A stretch of DNA of 64,000 bases from Ophioderma brevispina. Its lineage: Eukaryota; Echinodermata; Ophiuroidea; Amphilepidida; Ophiodermatidae. The DNA lies in NCBI GenBank assembly GCA_023653785.1, contig JAMKCH010072455.1, forward strand, positions 1 to 64,000, written 5' to 3'. A program made the position numbers and the translations under genes. Shown here in pieces: positions 22,004 through 35,146 of this stretch. Every line of letters starts with the position of its first letter. Within the stretch, counting starts at the first letter, position 1. Under the pieces are notes generated by a model, which did no database searches, had not been told where the DNA came from, and saw nothing but the letters and a program-made list of their open reading frames with translations.

Positions 22004-23614
22004 AGCTGCCACTTGTGTTTTGATATTTTATTTTCTGTCAGAAATTAGGGATTGAAGCGTCACTTCTACAGGAATCTTTGAGAATCAGTGTCTTAGAAAA
22101 GGGTAATTCAGCATATTTCCCGCGCACCGATGAATTTCTATTTTCTTTCTCCACCAATATGCGGCTGAAAGTTTGCCAATATCGCGTAATTCCGTACCCA
22201 AAATTGTGCCCACCTTTACGTCCTTACCCGGCCCTCGTTTAAATCCAACATCTACCAAAGAGGCTAAAAAATAAATATACCGCAAGCGTTGTCATCACAT
22301 CATGCTAATTCAAACAACCTGACAAGTTGTAATAAAGAAAACAACGGCAACTAAAAAAAAAACAGCGGGCGAATCTCTTTTTGCTATGTGGTCTATGCAC
22401 AGTATGTTTTTCAACACATAATTCTTACTGTTTGAGTAAATATTGAATTGGTCCAGCTTTGTTTATTACGCGATTGAGTATTTATACATTAAAGCACCTA
22501 CTCCACTCCTCATCTATGCAATGAGACATTTCAAGCCATCCATATGTTAAGGTAAAACAAAAAAACAAGCATGGAAATAATCCCGGAGTGTTTTTCACAA
22601 AATATTTCAAGAAAATTACAAACCTATTTGATTTAAAAAAACCATAATGTTTTATGTTGCTCATTTTCCATTTTCATATATGTTATATTTGTAGCATGAA
22701 AAAAAGAAAAAACTGTATCGCCATACGCGAATTCGGCAGTGCGTTAATTTTTGGATAGACCTATAAAAACGGGAAAATGGCGTAAGCCTATTTTTTTTGC
22801 TTTATGGAAGTATAAATTTCTGCTCTAATTTCAATGGAGTTTTGGTAGTCTTTGGTGCACTTGCTGCCTAGCAAGGTATATTTAAAAAAAATGGGTCGAG
22901 AAATCACGTCATTCTAAACAGTGTCTCTCCTCTCTCTTTCTTTTCTTCTGTAGAATGTAACCTTACACCAAATCCTGCTGTCGGGGGGGAGGAGGGGTGC
23001 CAAGGCACCCCCGGCACCCCCCTGGATCGCGCCTGCTTTCAAGTGAGGGTAGCATTTTAGTTACACGCGCTTTTAACGTGGATAACAAACGAGTCTTGAT
23101 TGGCTCTGAAAAATTTCAAGGTCTGATCTTCAGTCTGAAAAGGTCCAGGGGGCACTGCCCTATCTGAAGTGACGGTTAGGTGTCTCGGCCATCGGGTGAA
23201 AAGCAGGGCCTTTCAGGTAAATATGTACCAATACGGGTCATTCACAGTACACAGTCTGATTAAGAATGGGTGTCATTCAGTAGATATTTAAAGACGGGGT
23301 CCTGATTAAATCTGAAATTCAAATAGGAAGTGTGTCCCTCTTTTTAGATTTCAATTCCCCTGAACTTTAAAAATTGTTTCAAAAGTGCGCGTAAGCGTGT
23401 GGCAAAGTTTTGAATTTGGATTTAAAATTTGTTAAAAAGTGGATCCCTTTATGGCACTTTGTGACAACCTGTGGGTAGCCTGACAGCAGAACCTGGGGGT
23501 TATTGAGTCTAAGATTTCAAAAGGGGGTTATTGCTAAAAGGAAGACAGAGCACGCCACAAGGGTGTCATTGTGTACAAAAATAGAAAAGAGGGTCTATCT
23601 TTGTCGATTGTCCC

Positions 23615-23648
<34 letters not shown>

Positions 23649-23692
23649 CACCCCCTAACCACCAAAAAGGGAAAAGGTTGAAACTGTAACAT
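22004..23692 (+). repeat. 1.67-kb tandem duplication, copy 2
   Basis: Direct copy of 20322-21985, separated from it by about 20 bases. It ends in a C-run of about 33 bases (from about 23612), matching a shorter C-rich run at 21924-21943 in copy 1. Confidence 0.85.
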
Positions 23693-23700
23693 GTCTTATT

Positions 23701-24138
23701 GGTTTGATCTATCGTTTTTACATTGCCTCTGACTCTGGCACAAGACAAACAATGGTTTTTAAAAGCACAACTGGCAAAGACTTTTCCGTGGGTATTTATG
23801 ATGGAATGATAGTAACACATAAATTGTTTCGGCAACCGGACTTTTCAAATCTGAAACCAAGCATGCAGTTATGCTATGAAAAAAAAAAAACAAAAGAATA
23901 CCAGCTTTCTGTCTTGTGTCAGGAGGGGGGGGGCCCGTCTGCTCGTATTTGGCATTGGGGATTTTCCACGCCTAAAGGTTACGGTCACCAGAATACGCTC
24001 CCGACCCAACCACTCCCGACTACACAACCGCATTTTTTTTTTTCAAAATCGGCTACCGTCTTGTTTCAAACAATTTTTCCCGACCCGGGATTAGTAATGC
24101 GAGTTTCCCGCGTCGTCAACGCCGACAAGGGATGCTGA
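23701..24138 (+). other. Open frame of 144 codons, unrecognised
   Basis: The first ~60 codons (SDSGTRQTMVFKS, then GKDFSVGIYDGM) have protein-like composition. The later part covers homopolymer and Pro-rich sequence including GTTACGGTCACCAGAATACG, which looks like repeat DNA. There is no ATG at the start and no clear splice sites. It may be a chance frame or part of a transposon. Confidence 0.2.
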
Positions 24139-24395
24139 AACGCCTAGAAGTATGCGACAGCATCATGAAATCACCAAGATCACTCATGTTTTTGACGACG
24201 CGACGCCACGTGTCAGTCCTCGAACAGTCCCCGACCTTACCCAAACTACATAATGACACAAGAAAAACTGCTCACGATTTCGAAAATATCATCGGCACCA
24301 GTCTTGAGCAGTCTGGAAGTGGTTTTCTAGCAAAGCAAAAAATCGGCTGTGTGACTGAGCCTAAAAATGATGCTCCGTGGACAAGTCTGTTTTGC

Positions 24396-24551
24396 GGGTT
24401 GGTCATTTTGTGAACCCCACTCTTGCCTGACGCGACTGAGAATTCGCCCTTGACAGAATAAAGTGCATGTGATATTGTACTTTATTCCGTTCAAGGTTCT
24501 GAATTCTGAGTCGGGTCAGGGCACATGGGGTCACAAAATGTACCAACCCCT
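24396..24551. mobile_element. Foldback MITE with ~68-base arms
   Basis: The left arm (24396-24463: GGGTTGGTCATTTTGTGAAC, then CTGACGCGACTGAGAATTC, to AATAAAGT) and right arm (24478-24551) are inverted copies around a 14-base loop. The element is almost entirely arms. Confidence 0.8.
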
Positions 24552-25580
24552 TTTTGCTGACTATTTTCAGATGTACCATATCTTGAGAAGCCCATGACCC
24601 AATGAACGATTTTTAATTTTTCATGCTGGACCTTTTGATTCCATTTTTTATCCAGTGGTGTACCCAGACATTTCATTTGGGAGGGAGCAGGCGTAAGGTC
24701 AAGAGCATGGGGGGATCAAAACACTTTCCCTAAGACCTGTACTTACCTTGCTGCATGGAGCAAGAAGACGGTGAAAAATGTCTAACTGGGGGTTTCCCCT
24801 TCCCCGCTGTTTTACGTCACTGTTTGATCATATCTTTCGATTGCCCTGTTTCTTCGTAATGATGATTAACTCTACTGCCCTTTATATCTCTCGTACAACA
24901 AGATAGTGATTAAGATGGTAGGTGAATGTTTCTCTAAAAAAGGTCGGGAAAAGACTAAGGTCGTTGAATAAATGTAACACATTATCCTCGCTGCCGTAAA
25001 TAATTATGGTTTTGTAAAATTTACACACGGTAACATAATGGGGCTGGGGGAGTCGTGTAGTTTTGGGTCCGAGGGGATACCATTTTCTCAGAAATTGAGT
25101 GCATGAAAAAGCTGGGATTTGTCCCTTTTAATAGGATCACAAACAGAAATTTGCATATTTTTGTAAAACCTGCCATTTTGCCGGTCTAACGAAATTGTTT
25201 GATTGCTTTTATATAACCCAACCCACTTTAAAAAGCACTTAGATAATCCTTCTAGACACTAAACCAAGTTTTCTGACAGTTTTTTCTTTCCGTTAACTAT
25301 TAACTTTGGTAAATGCAATAAAGTTAACAATCCACATTATTTTCTCTGGAACCAATGATGAAACCATACGATCCTTCTTTGAAAACTCCTCACATAAAGG
25401 ACACCTAATTTGGAGGCAGAAAAAGTAAACAAATTCATAACGCGATAACAACTCTAACTTAGTTAATATTTGATTTTCAATCATAATTGTGGTCAAATAG
25501 ATAGGAGGCCCGTTAATTCTAATGACCAGTTTAGGCAACCGTGCTCTCAAATTACTTATTTCCCTTATATCCTTTTTTTT
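24552..25580. other. No recognised gene
   Basis: CAGTGGTGTACCCAGACATT at 24653 resembles the CAGTGGCGTANCCAG ends of a widespread MITE type. No gene-like frame is present. Confidence 0.45.
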
Positions 25581-26405
25581 TCAAAAATACGAGGAAAATT
25601 AAGTATTCCTTCCCCTTTCAAATCACTTTCCACCAACGTAGGGTGATTTTGTATCTATGGTGTATACTTCAAAACTTAGCACCCTCAAATTCACCTAAAC
25701 CTTCTTAAACCTTTTATTCATATTAGTGGATCTTGGCCTTGTTGACATTCTATTCAAAATAAATAAGGACATCGGGTAATTCCCCGTCAATGCCACTTTA
25801 CACCACCATGTGGTGATTTTATACGGGGTCTATTTTGAAATCAACACCCTCAAATTGACATAAAAATCAAAAACCCTTAGTCAAATTAGTGGATCTTGCA
25901 CATTGTTTCATAAAACTATAAAATAAATGAAAATCGGGGAATGCCCTTTAAATTGAACTTTCCACCAACTTGACAATCTTGCATGGTACATATTATGCGG
26001 AATCAGCACCCGCGAATTGTCCAAAAACACTTCTTAAACCTTTCGGTCAAGTAGTGATAGTGCGCATGGTTTTGATAACGCTATATTTAAAAGAAATAAG
26101 GAAAATTGGGTATTTACCCTTTAAAAAAAAAGCCGTTTTCCCCATACCAATGTGGTGATTTGTAATGTTGTCTTTGAAATCAGCACCCTCAATTGACATC
26201 AAACACTGCTTATACCCTTTAGTCAAATTAGTGATTCTTGCACAATGTTTCATAAAGCATATTTACAAAAATAGAACATAGGTATAATGCCCCCTCTAAA
26301 ATCCACTTTCCATCCACCAACTTGACAATTTTTGCATGGTGGGCATATTCGGATCAGCACCCTCGAATTGTCACAAAAAAACTTCCTCAAACCTTTTAGT
26401 GTTCT
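25580..26405 (+). repeat. ~172-base tandem satellite, about five copies
   Basis: Anchors of the form ACTTTCCACCAACNT fall near 25619, 25796, 25956, 26138 and 26308 (spacings about 162-182). Each is followed by a GGTGATTTTGTAT-like word, CAGCACCCTCAAATTG, CTTAAACCTTTTAGTCAA and TTAGTGGATCTTG. Alternate units carry TTGACAATCTTGCATGG instead of TGGTGATTT, which hints at two alternating subtypes. Confidence 0.8.
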
Positions 26406-26454
26406 GAGTAGGTGTCCTCAATATGCCCCCATGGATCCCCCACTACTACAAGTT

Positions 26455-29312
26455 ATACCCGCAGTGCTCAAGTGGGTTGTTTATGGGTTTGGCTGTTACC
26501 GGCCACTCCAATCTCTATATGCGATTATGAGGGAACTCTATAATATTCAATATTCTCTTTACGAGCCCAACGTGGTCTTCATGCGTCCCGTTTCGATTGT
26601 CTAATCATAGATCCGTTTAAAACATCCTGCCAACCTTTCCTGCAATTTTCGGCAGAACTCCATTTTCTGCAGTGCCCGTAAGGGCAAAACTAGGTGTAGA
26701 AAGTATTATAAGTCGCGCCGACTCATAGTCCAGCTACAACGGTAAAGAATAAGGAACTCAATTTATGGTTGACTCTCACGCAACTTAAGTTTCACGCTTT
26801 TAATTTCCGTTATTCGTAGATTGATGCCCGGACTGCTTCACACCGGTCCATATTAGGGGCGGTTGCCTTCCTGGGCCGTCCACACCTTGGCCTGTCCTTG
26901 ACATCGCCATGTCAAGGCACTTTACCTTTCAACTAGACAGAGTGACACTGGGTGTCACTCCGAACCTTGCTGCAATTTGATTGTGGGAACACCTGCCTTC
27001 ATAGCACAGCAATTTTAGGGCAGATAATCTTGAGATCAGATTCATTTAATACGACTTCTAAGATGTGAAAAATAGCACGTTGTAATTGTTTCTGATAGGC
27101 CTATAACATGCCTTCATAACATTCAACGGTGTATTTTGGGGATACCGTACTATTTTGGGGGATGGACTGATCGATATCTGATTCTTGGTTTATACTGTCC
27201 AAGCACAGATCCTTGGCCCTTCGTTAAAAACCTTCCCCATAATTTACCGATGTCAAATATATATTTTTCCATTTATGAAATCCTTAGGTCTAACAAGACC
27301 TAAAAAGGTTTGTACGTATTATTAGCGAAAAGGTGTCCATTTTGGGGGACCACTATAATGAATTTGCAAAGTACTCTAATGGGCTTACAAGAAGTTGCGT
27401 TAGCGAAGTGGGTCTTCCGGCACTTCACACCATAGCAGGGGGACTGTAGTGTAAGCGTGTGCGCTTCCGGATAAAATTGTGATTTTTTGAACACAAGTAC
27501 TTTAGGCATGGATATTCCATAAATTGATGGAAGCCGTGCCACACCCCCCTTAAAACCATCTCTGGTGCTACCCTGAAGGGGGGGGGTTTACACCCCCCTT
27601 CGTTTTTTCCCCCGGCTTGCTAAAACCCCCTTTTGTTGTGCCAAATTATTAATGTGAAATTGTAATTGAACATGTTCCGTTCCTTTTAATCCAAAAACAC
27701 ACTTCCACCCGGGTAGAGTAAGAACAGGGGTGGATCACAAATTGGATGATGGGGGGGGGGGGTGGCGAAGTACCAAATGCTTAAACACAAACACGAACAT
27801 CAATACACTTGCTTTTGGACCAATAGAAAGCATTGTCCTCCCTCTTTCCATTTGATTCCATAGACACACAGTGAAAAATTCGACTTTTCGCCAAAAAGGT
27901 AGGAAATCAGATTATCATGCGGTTTTTGACTCCTTTGATGGGTAAATGACTAGTTTTATATAAGGACGGAGCATTTATAGCTATAATAAGGTGTTGGGGT
28001 CGCTAAAATTGCGAAATATCAATTTTCCACCCTATAGTCAGTATTTTCGTACTTTCCTACACCATATGACGTCATGGTGACGTCCAAAATGGGGATGTTA
28101 GTACTTATTTTGGTACCACTGAAAGAAAGAAACTCTAAGCTATCCAATCCTTTTGTACATTTTAGAATCGGTGTTCATAATCGAATTCACTGGGGGGGGG
28201 GGGGGGGTGGGTGGTAACACCCCCCCTTCGGGAGTTTTTGTTACCAACAAATGGCTCAGGTAGACGTAGGTTAATTTACCCCAGCGTAGGTTTCAATTTA
28301 TACGGGGTAAACTTAGAATGTTCCGATTGTTTTTGGAAAATTATCCATGAATGTTTGTCGTTTACAAGTATTCACAAAATAGGTATATTTTTATTACTAT
28401 CTATGGCTTATAGTTCTGAGTTATAGGGTAAATTTAGTGAAAAGTCAATTTCCGTGGTGACATGGTTCAAAAGTTTAAAAGTTGCTTTTGATTCAGGAAT
28501 AATGTGGTGGCAAATGGTTTCCTAGCGTGAAGGTTGAAATAAGGAATAGCTTTCCTTATCTGTTTATGCTTTAGTTTTCACGTTATCCAACAAAATGCCA
28601 CAGGTCAATAGAATCCAATAGCTGCCATAGCCGTTGACGTTATTCGCCATTTTGGGTAATAACCAAACACTTAGAATAGTTAAAATTAGTCCTACATTTC
28701 ATCTATGATCTGAACTAATCAACGTTGAAACCACGTTTTTCCAAAAATTGGAGCAACGTTACTTTTTGCCCCTGTACAAACCAAAAGGGACTTTTTCACC
28801 AGTTTTCAGTTTTTACCCTCATATGCCAAACTATAAGCCATAGATAGTACACCTAACCTTTTTGGAATCCTTGTACCCAGACAAACCCATTGTGTTACTT
28901 TTTCACACATCTGAACCATTTCTAAATTGGTTTACCCCTGCACTGTTAAAATAATTCCTGTAAAAAACATGGATTTGACTGGCAGCTTGGGACTCACCCG
29001 CGCAGAACGTAAATACCGAGCCGTAAAAATACGAGACCATTGCAGGTGAACGTAAAATACAGCGTAAATCTCAGCTTCAATCAACGTTTTGGTTGGTTTT
29101 TGACATTGTTAAACATATTAAATTAAAACGTTAGTGCAATCCTCTGACAAAATTTTCAGGGTGTAGCAAATATGGGTAAACTCACTAATCAAACCACACC
29201 GTTGGTATTTATACGTTACCACGTTGTTGTAAGAAAAATATATTTCAGGCAAACCAATTTGAAAAAAAGGCAATAACAAAGTGGAAAATGTTAAAAGAAA
29301 TAAAAAAAAAAA
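26455..29312 (+). repeat. 2.86-kb direct duplication, copy 1
   Basis: It aligns with 32165-35052 from CAAGTGGGTT to GAAATAAAAA. Landmarks include GGCCACTCCAATC, TACGAGCCCAACG, TTCTGCAGTGCCCGTAAGG, CCAGCTACAACGGTAAAGAAT, AGACAAACCCATTGTG-like and GATTTGACTGGCAGCT. The whole unit has no gene-like frame. It contains three G-run hairpins (about 27570, 27750 and 28190) and a block at 27395-27540 that occurs again in inverse orientation at 36060-36185. Differences between copies are mostly single-base indels. Confidence 0.85.
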
Positions 29313-29319
29313 TATCATG

Positions 29320-29865
29320 ATTGGGGGGGGTAGGGGGAACTATTTTACAATTCGCAGAATAGCTTTCAAAATTGGGAAAAGGATGAGTCTGTAGAATTCT
29401 CATAGTTTAGCTTTCCAGCTGTAGAATTGACAGAAAAGGAAGTCGCGACCGGCAGTTTCCAGATACGAATTCTCCATTCAATACTTGTTTGTAGTAAGTG
29501 TCCGCGGCAGTAATGACTAAATCTCCGACTTCTCGTCCTTATTAGGTGCTTCTGGTCTTATCATTATGCAGGGTATGTTAGGCTACCTGTACTTGTTACA
29601 TAAATCCAAAATCTGATTTTTGATGAGTTTTTTCGATTTGCTGATTATCAAACCTGATAGGTCTTTACGGCCATTAAAAACTTTCTAAGTAGCATGCCTT
29701 AGCGACTCATTTCTTGATGATCGTTCGAACCAATCTACACACCGCAAATGCCTTACTATGGCACGCTCCAGTATCAATATGGCGAGTTTTCATGCGCTGT
29801 ATTCGAGTTTTACCCCGCTATATGTCAGTTTCCAGCGCTGCCTATCCCAGTTTGAACTCTATGTG
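29320..29865. other. No recognised gene
   Basis: Unique-looking sequence with no frame longer than about 65 codons. Confidence 0.45.
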
Positions 29866-29869
29866 CGAG

Positions 29870-30560
29870 TTTCATAAATCATGTCCAGAATAAATCAAGT
29901 CCAGAATAAATCATGTAAAGTTTTTGAAAAAAAAACCCTGATTTTTTCAACATGTGCAAACTGGAACATGAATTTTTGGCTCAACATGAGCAAACTCGAC
30001 AGATTTTTGGCGCAACGGGAGCAAACTCACATGATTTTTTCTCAACAGGAGCAAACAACTCGACATGATTTTTTCTCAACATGAGCAAATCGAACATGAT
30101 GTGTTGTACACATACACCAAAAAATCATTGTGCGAGATTTTCCTCATGTGAAAAAAATCATGTCGAGATTTTGAAACTGGACGATTTATGTCACCACGCA
30201 TATAAGAGCAAAACCTCGATGTATAGTAGGGAAAACGGGAATATAGGCAGCGCTGTAACTCGACATATAACGCTGCATACTCGACATATGTGCGAGGAAA
30301 ACTCGATAAAACAGCGCGTTAAATCGACTGCGCGGGAAAACCGCCATGATTTGATACGTGGAGCGTACAACTGGACATGATTTATGTCAAACTCACTCAT
30401 ATAGAGAGCACAACTCGATGTTAGAGGCCAAACTGGACCAGATAAGCGCTGTAAACTCGACATAATACGCTGCACACTCGACTATGGCGAGGAAAACTCG
30501 ATAACATCGCGTGAACCCGACATGGCCGGGAAACTCGCACTGATTTGATACTGAGGCGTG
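29870..30560 (+). repeat. AACTCGACATGAT minisatellite
   Basis: Short words of the form AACTCGACATGATTT, AACTGGACATGAT and ATAACGCTGCATACTCGAC recur every 20-60 bases. A longer internal duplication (about 196 bases) links 30245-30360 with 30440-30555 through AGCGCTGTAA-CTCGACATA and GCGAGGAAAACTCGATAA. Confidence 0.65.
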
Positions 30561-30639
30561 CATACAACACAAGTGCGCAACCCGAAAGCCATGCACGGGG
30601 GTGGAGTCCAGGGGCTGATTTAGGGGCCCCTGGTGGGTG

Positions 30640-30925
30640 CAGAGGTAGAGCATCCGGGGGTCCAGGGCGGAGCCCCCGTAGCTCTTGTATTATTGATCTA
30701 TTCAGAACCTCAAGATGGTCCCACTTTTTTGAGTGGTAAATTGTCAATCAATTCAAAGAAAAAGACTGGTTTTCTAACTTTAACTTAATCACTGAAACTG
30801 GGCATTATATAGCCTAAGCTTGTACTGCTGAGTTAACTATACACATAGCAAGCGCCAATGTCTTTAACGGATCCGGGGTGTAGGAGCAGAGCCCCTGCCG
30901 GGTCCAGGCGAAGCCCCGGAAGCTT
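30640..30925 (+). repeat. Two GC-rich hairpins of the GGGTCCAGG-CGAAGCCCC type
   Basis: CCGGGGGTCCAGGGCGGAG with CCCCCG (30653-30678) and a double hairpin CCGGGGTGTAGGAGCAGAGC with CCCTGCCGGGTCC and GAAGCCCCGG (30870-30920) are G-rich stems closed by AG or GAAG. They stand out against AT-rich surroundings. Confidence 0.6.
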
Positions 30926-31133
30926 TAGATTTAGCTATTAAGGGTATTTTTGAAGGGTAAAGTATATAATTATTCAAATGGAAAATGTCTCTAACCCAAT
31001 CGACGCCATTATACTTATATTTATGGTGCTGGGGGCTAGGGAATCTATCCCTACCAATTGTTTTCTTTACCACCCAGTCTTCCAGCCGGCTGAAAATTCC
31101 CCTAACCATGGTAGGCAACTAGGAATGGCCCCT

Positions 31134-31760
31134 GGGTACACTGTACAAAATTACAAGTGCAATTTACAGGAAAATACTGTAAAAAGCCTTTAAAATTACA
31201 GTATTTGGCTGTAATTTGGAAATACAGGAAATCACTGTTAAATTTTTATGTCCATTTTCCAGGCCTATAATGACAAATCTAAATGTGGAAGACTTTATTT
31301 CGAAATTTATAGTAACAACATAATATACACTACTACTGATTTTTTTCAATTATCCATTAAGTACTAAAATATACAGTGGGAAAAAATCTGTAAATTTTAC
31401 AGAAAATACTGGCACAATTCTGCCAACAAAACCCCGTAACAAATATAGCTTTTACAGGTTTCTTCATTCAAAATTACTGTATATTTTCCAGTTTGATGTA
31501 TACATTTTATCACAACTGTAAATATTTCTGTAATGCACTGTAAAAAATTGTGGATAGGCCTACTAAGTGGTGTTAATCGTCAGTGGCTTTTTATTCTCCA
31601 CACATTCCACATCTTCTGTACCAATACTTGCCCAAATATTATATGTTTTTAAGTGTTTTGATTACTTAATTTTACAGTAAACTGTAAATTTTTACGGTAT
31701 TTTGGCAGAATTCCTGCCAGGATTTTACTGTAAATTTCAGTATTTTTTTACCGTGTACCC
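31134..31760. mobile_element. MITE with GGGTACACNGTA ends
   Basis: The ends GGGTACACTGTA (31134) and the inverse of GGGTACACGGTA (31749-31760) bound 627 bases. The interior is packed with TACTGTAAATTTTACAG-type palindromes. Outer and inner copies of TTCTGCCA / TGGCAGAATT extend the symmetry. There is no transposase frame. Confidence 0.7.
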
Positions 31761-31881
31761 TCCCGTTTGCCCATGCCACTGCCATGCTCGTGGTTCTTAC
31801 ATTTATTTTAGCCATTTTGATCACATTCACAAGTACTGTTGGCACAATAGCAATTCTTGATTACTGTGCTAAACCCCGACC

Positions 31882-32150
31882 TTGTGTTGTAGATTAACAA
31901 GACGAGCGCCCACAGACACCGGCACGCAATCCCGAAGCCGGCAGGAGTCGGTCTTCTTGTAATACTTCATATAAACTTAACGGATAAAGCGCACACATAA
32001 TAATAATATAGCGCCCCTATGAGACCAAAGCATAGAATGCTTTGAGTGAGAACGAGTTTTGAAAATAATTGCTCTTGGGAGCATGATTTCGGCCAAAATC
32101 TTACGAAAATCGGTTTGGCACCAGTAGTCTGGCAGGATTACTGCAACAAC
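31882..32150. repeat. Dispersed repeat, copy 2
   Basis: Matches 11083-11330 in the same orientation (AACAAGACGAGCGCCCACAGA, then CGGCACGCAATCC, AAGCGCACACATAATAAT). It abuts the start of the second 2.9-kb duplicated block. Confidence 0.75.
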
Positions 32151-32164
32151 CAATGTGATCCGCA

Positions 32165-35052
32165 AGTATCAAGTGGGGTTTGGTTTGGCTGTTGACCGGC
32201 CACTCCAATCGATCTGAGGAACTCTATATATTCCAATATTCTGCTTTACGAGCCCAACGATGGTCTTCATGCAGTCTGTTGTTCTGTTGTCGATCATAGA
32301 ATCCGATTAACATCCTGCAAACCTTTCCTGCAATTTTTCCTGGCAGAAATTCATGTTTTCTGCAGTGCCGTAAGGCAATAAAATAGGTGTAAGTATTATA
32401 GTCCGCCGTACTCAAAGTCCAGCTACAACGGTAAAGAATGAGGCACTCAATTTAGTTGACTCTTCACGCACATTAGTTTTCACGATTATTCCGTTATTCG
32501 TATATTTGAGCCCGGACTAGCTTTCACACCACGGTCATAGTGGGCGGTTGCTTCCTGGGACGTTCCACACCTTGGCTTGTCCTTGCATCGCCAGTAGTTT
32601 CAAGCAACTTTTACTTTCAAATAGAGATGAATGGGGTGGTCCACTCCGAACATTGCTGCAATTTGAGTGTGGGGAACCCTGCCTTATAGCACGAGCAAAG
32701 TAGGCAGATAATCTTGGTCAGATATCAAATTAATATCGACCTTCTAAGATGTGAAAAATAAGCACCGTTTTGAATGGTCTGATAGCCTATACATGCCTAT
32801 CAGAACAATTCAACGGTGCTATTTTGGGGATAAGGACTGTGTGGGGATGGTACTGGCTCGATCTTCTTGGATTTATACTGTCCTTAATTCAAAGACCCAT
32901 GGGCCCTATCTTTAAAAAAAACCTTCATAATTTACCGAAGTGGTCAAAATATATATTTTCCCTTTATGGAAATCTTCGTTAAAAGACTTTACAAAAAAAG
33001 TTGTACGTATTATGAGCGAAAAGGTGTCCAATTTGGTGGACCACTATAATGAATTTGCTAAGTACTCTATGGGATTACATAGGAGTTGGTAGCGAAGTGG
33101 GTTTCTTCCGGCGTTGCCCCATTAGCAGGGGACTTGTAGTGGAAGAGTGTGCGCTTCCGGAATTATTAAATTGTGATTTTTGAAACAAGTACTTTAGGCA
33201 TTGATAATAATAAAATGGAGGAAGCACTTTCAGCACTTGCCAACCCCCTTAACCCTCGCTACGAAGGGGGGGGGGGGGGTGGTTACCACCCCTTCAGGTT
33301 TTTTCCACGGCTTGCTAAAAAACCCACTTTTGGTGCCAAATTAGTTATGTGTAAATTGGCCATTGACATGTTCCGTTCTTTTAATCAAAAACAAAACTTC
33401 CACCGGGGTATTAGGTAGATACAGGGTGCGGGGATCCCAAAGTGATGGGAGGGGGGGGGGGGGGGTTGGAACCACCCCGGGAAGAGAGAGAAAGAGAGAC
33501 CAAACATGCTTAACAAACACAGGAAAATCACAGACACTTGATTTTGGTACTAATAGATAGCTATGGTGCCTCCCTCTTTCCATTGATTTCCATAGACACA
33601 CAGTGAAAAATTTCAAATTTTTCGCCAAAAGGTTAGGAAAATTAAGATTATCATGCGGCTTTTGACTCTACTTGATGGGAAATGACTAGTTTATATAAGG
33701 ACGGCATTTTAGAGCTATTATAATGTGTTTGAGTCGCTAATTAAAAAAATGCGCAAATATCAATTTTCCACCCTAGATTCAGTATTTTCGTGACCCTTTC
33801 CTCAACATATGACGTCACCATGACGTCATATGGGGATGTTAGTACTTATTTTTGGTCCATAGAAAGAACTCTAAGCTATCTTTGGTACCAATTTATAGGA
33901 AACTGGTGTGTTTGTTCAGTAACAATATCAGGGGGTGGGGGGGGGGGGGGGGGTTGGGGTGGTAACAACCCCCCTTCGGGAGTTTTGTTACAAAAAGAGG
34001 CTCAGGTAGAGAGGGTTAATGGCCCAGCTTGGGTTTCAAGGTTATTACAGGGGTCAAACTTTTTACAAGTTCCTATTGTGTTGACAAAGCACTTACATGA
34101 TGTTTGTCGGTGACAGGATTCAAAAATAGGTATTAGTTTTTTTATACTATCTATGGCTTATAGTTTCGGAGTATAGGGTGGTAACAACTATAAAATTAGT
34201 GAAAAAGTCAATTTCCGTGTGTTACATGGGTCAAAAGTTAAAAGTGCTTGATTAGGTAATATGTGGTGCAAATGCTTTCCCTAGCTTAAAGGGTTGGAAA
34301 TAAGGCATAGTTTGCCTTATCTGTTATGCTTAGTTTTCACGTATCCAACAAAATAGGCACAGGTCAATAGAATACAAAAGCTGCCAATAGCTGATGTCTT
34401 TATTCGCCATTTTGGTTAATAACCAACACTAAGATAGTTAAAATTATTCCTACATTTCATTCTAGATTGAACCAACAACTTGAACTACGTTTTACAAAAA
34501 ATTGGAGCAACTTTTAATTTTTGACCCCTGTACAAACCAAAATGGACTTTTTCACCATTTTTGCAGTTTTTACCTCATAATTCCAAAACTATAAGCCATA
34601 GATAGTACAAACTATACCTTTTTGGAATCCTTGTAACCAGACAAACACCATGGTGTACTTTTCAACACAATCGGAACATTTCTAAATTGTTTACCCCTGC
34701 ACTGTTAAAAATAATCCTGTAAAAAACATGGATTTGACTGGCAGCTGGGACTCACAACGCGCAGAACGTAAAATAACCGGAGCCGTAAAAATACGAGACC
34801 ATTGCAGGGAACGTAAAATAATAACAGCGTAAATCTCAGCTTCAACGTTATTGTTGGTTTTTGACTTGTTTAAACAATATTAAATTAAAACGTTAGTGCA
34901 ATCCTCTGACAAAATTTTCAGGGTGTAGCTATGGCATCATACAAACGTTGTATTTATACGTTACCACGTGGTTGTAAAAAAATATATTTCGGCCAAATTT
35001 TTTGGAAAAACAAAGGCAATAAACAAAGGGAAAATGTGAAGAAATAAAAATT
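32165..35052 (+). repeat. 2.89-kb direct duplication, copy 2
   Basis: Direct copy of 26455-29312, about 5.7 kb downstream. It holds the three G-run hairpins at about 33268, 33450 and 33935, each a different length from its counterpart in copy 1. No conserved frame supports a gene. Confidence 0.85.
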
Positions 35053-35146
35053 TAAACCAGTTCATACACTTTGTTTTTTATGGTAATGTACACATTCTAA
35101 TGTCACCAATTACTTATCATATTAGTAAACATATGTACATTACATA

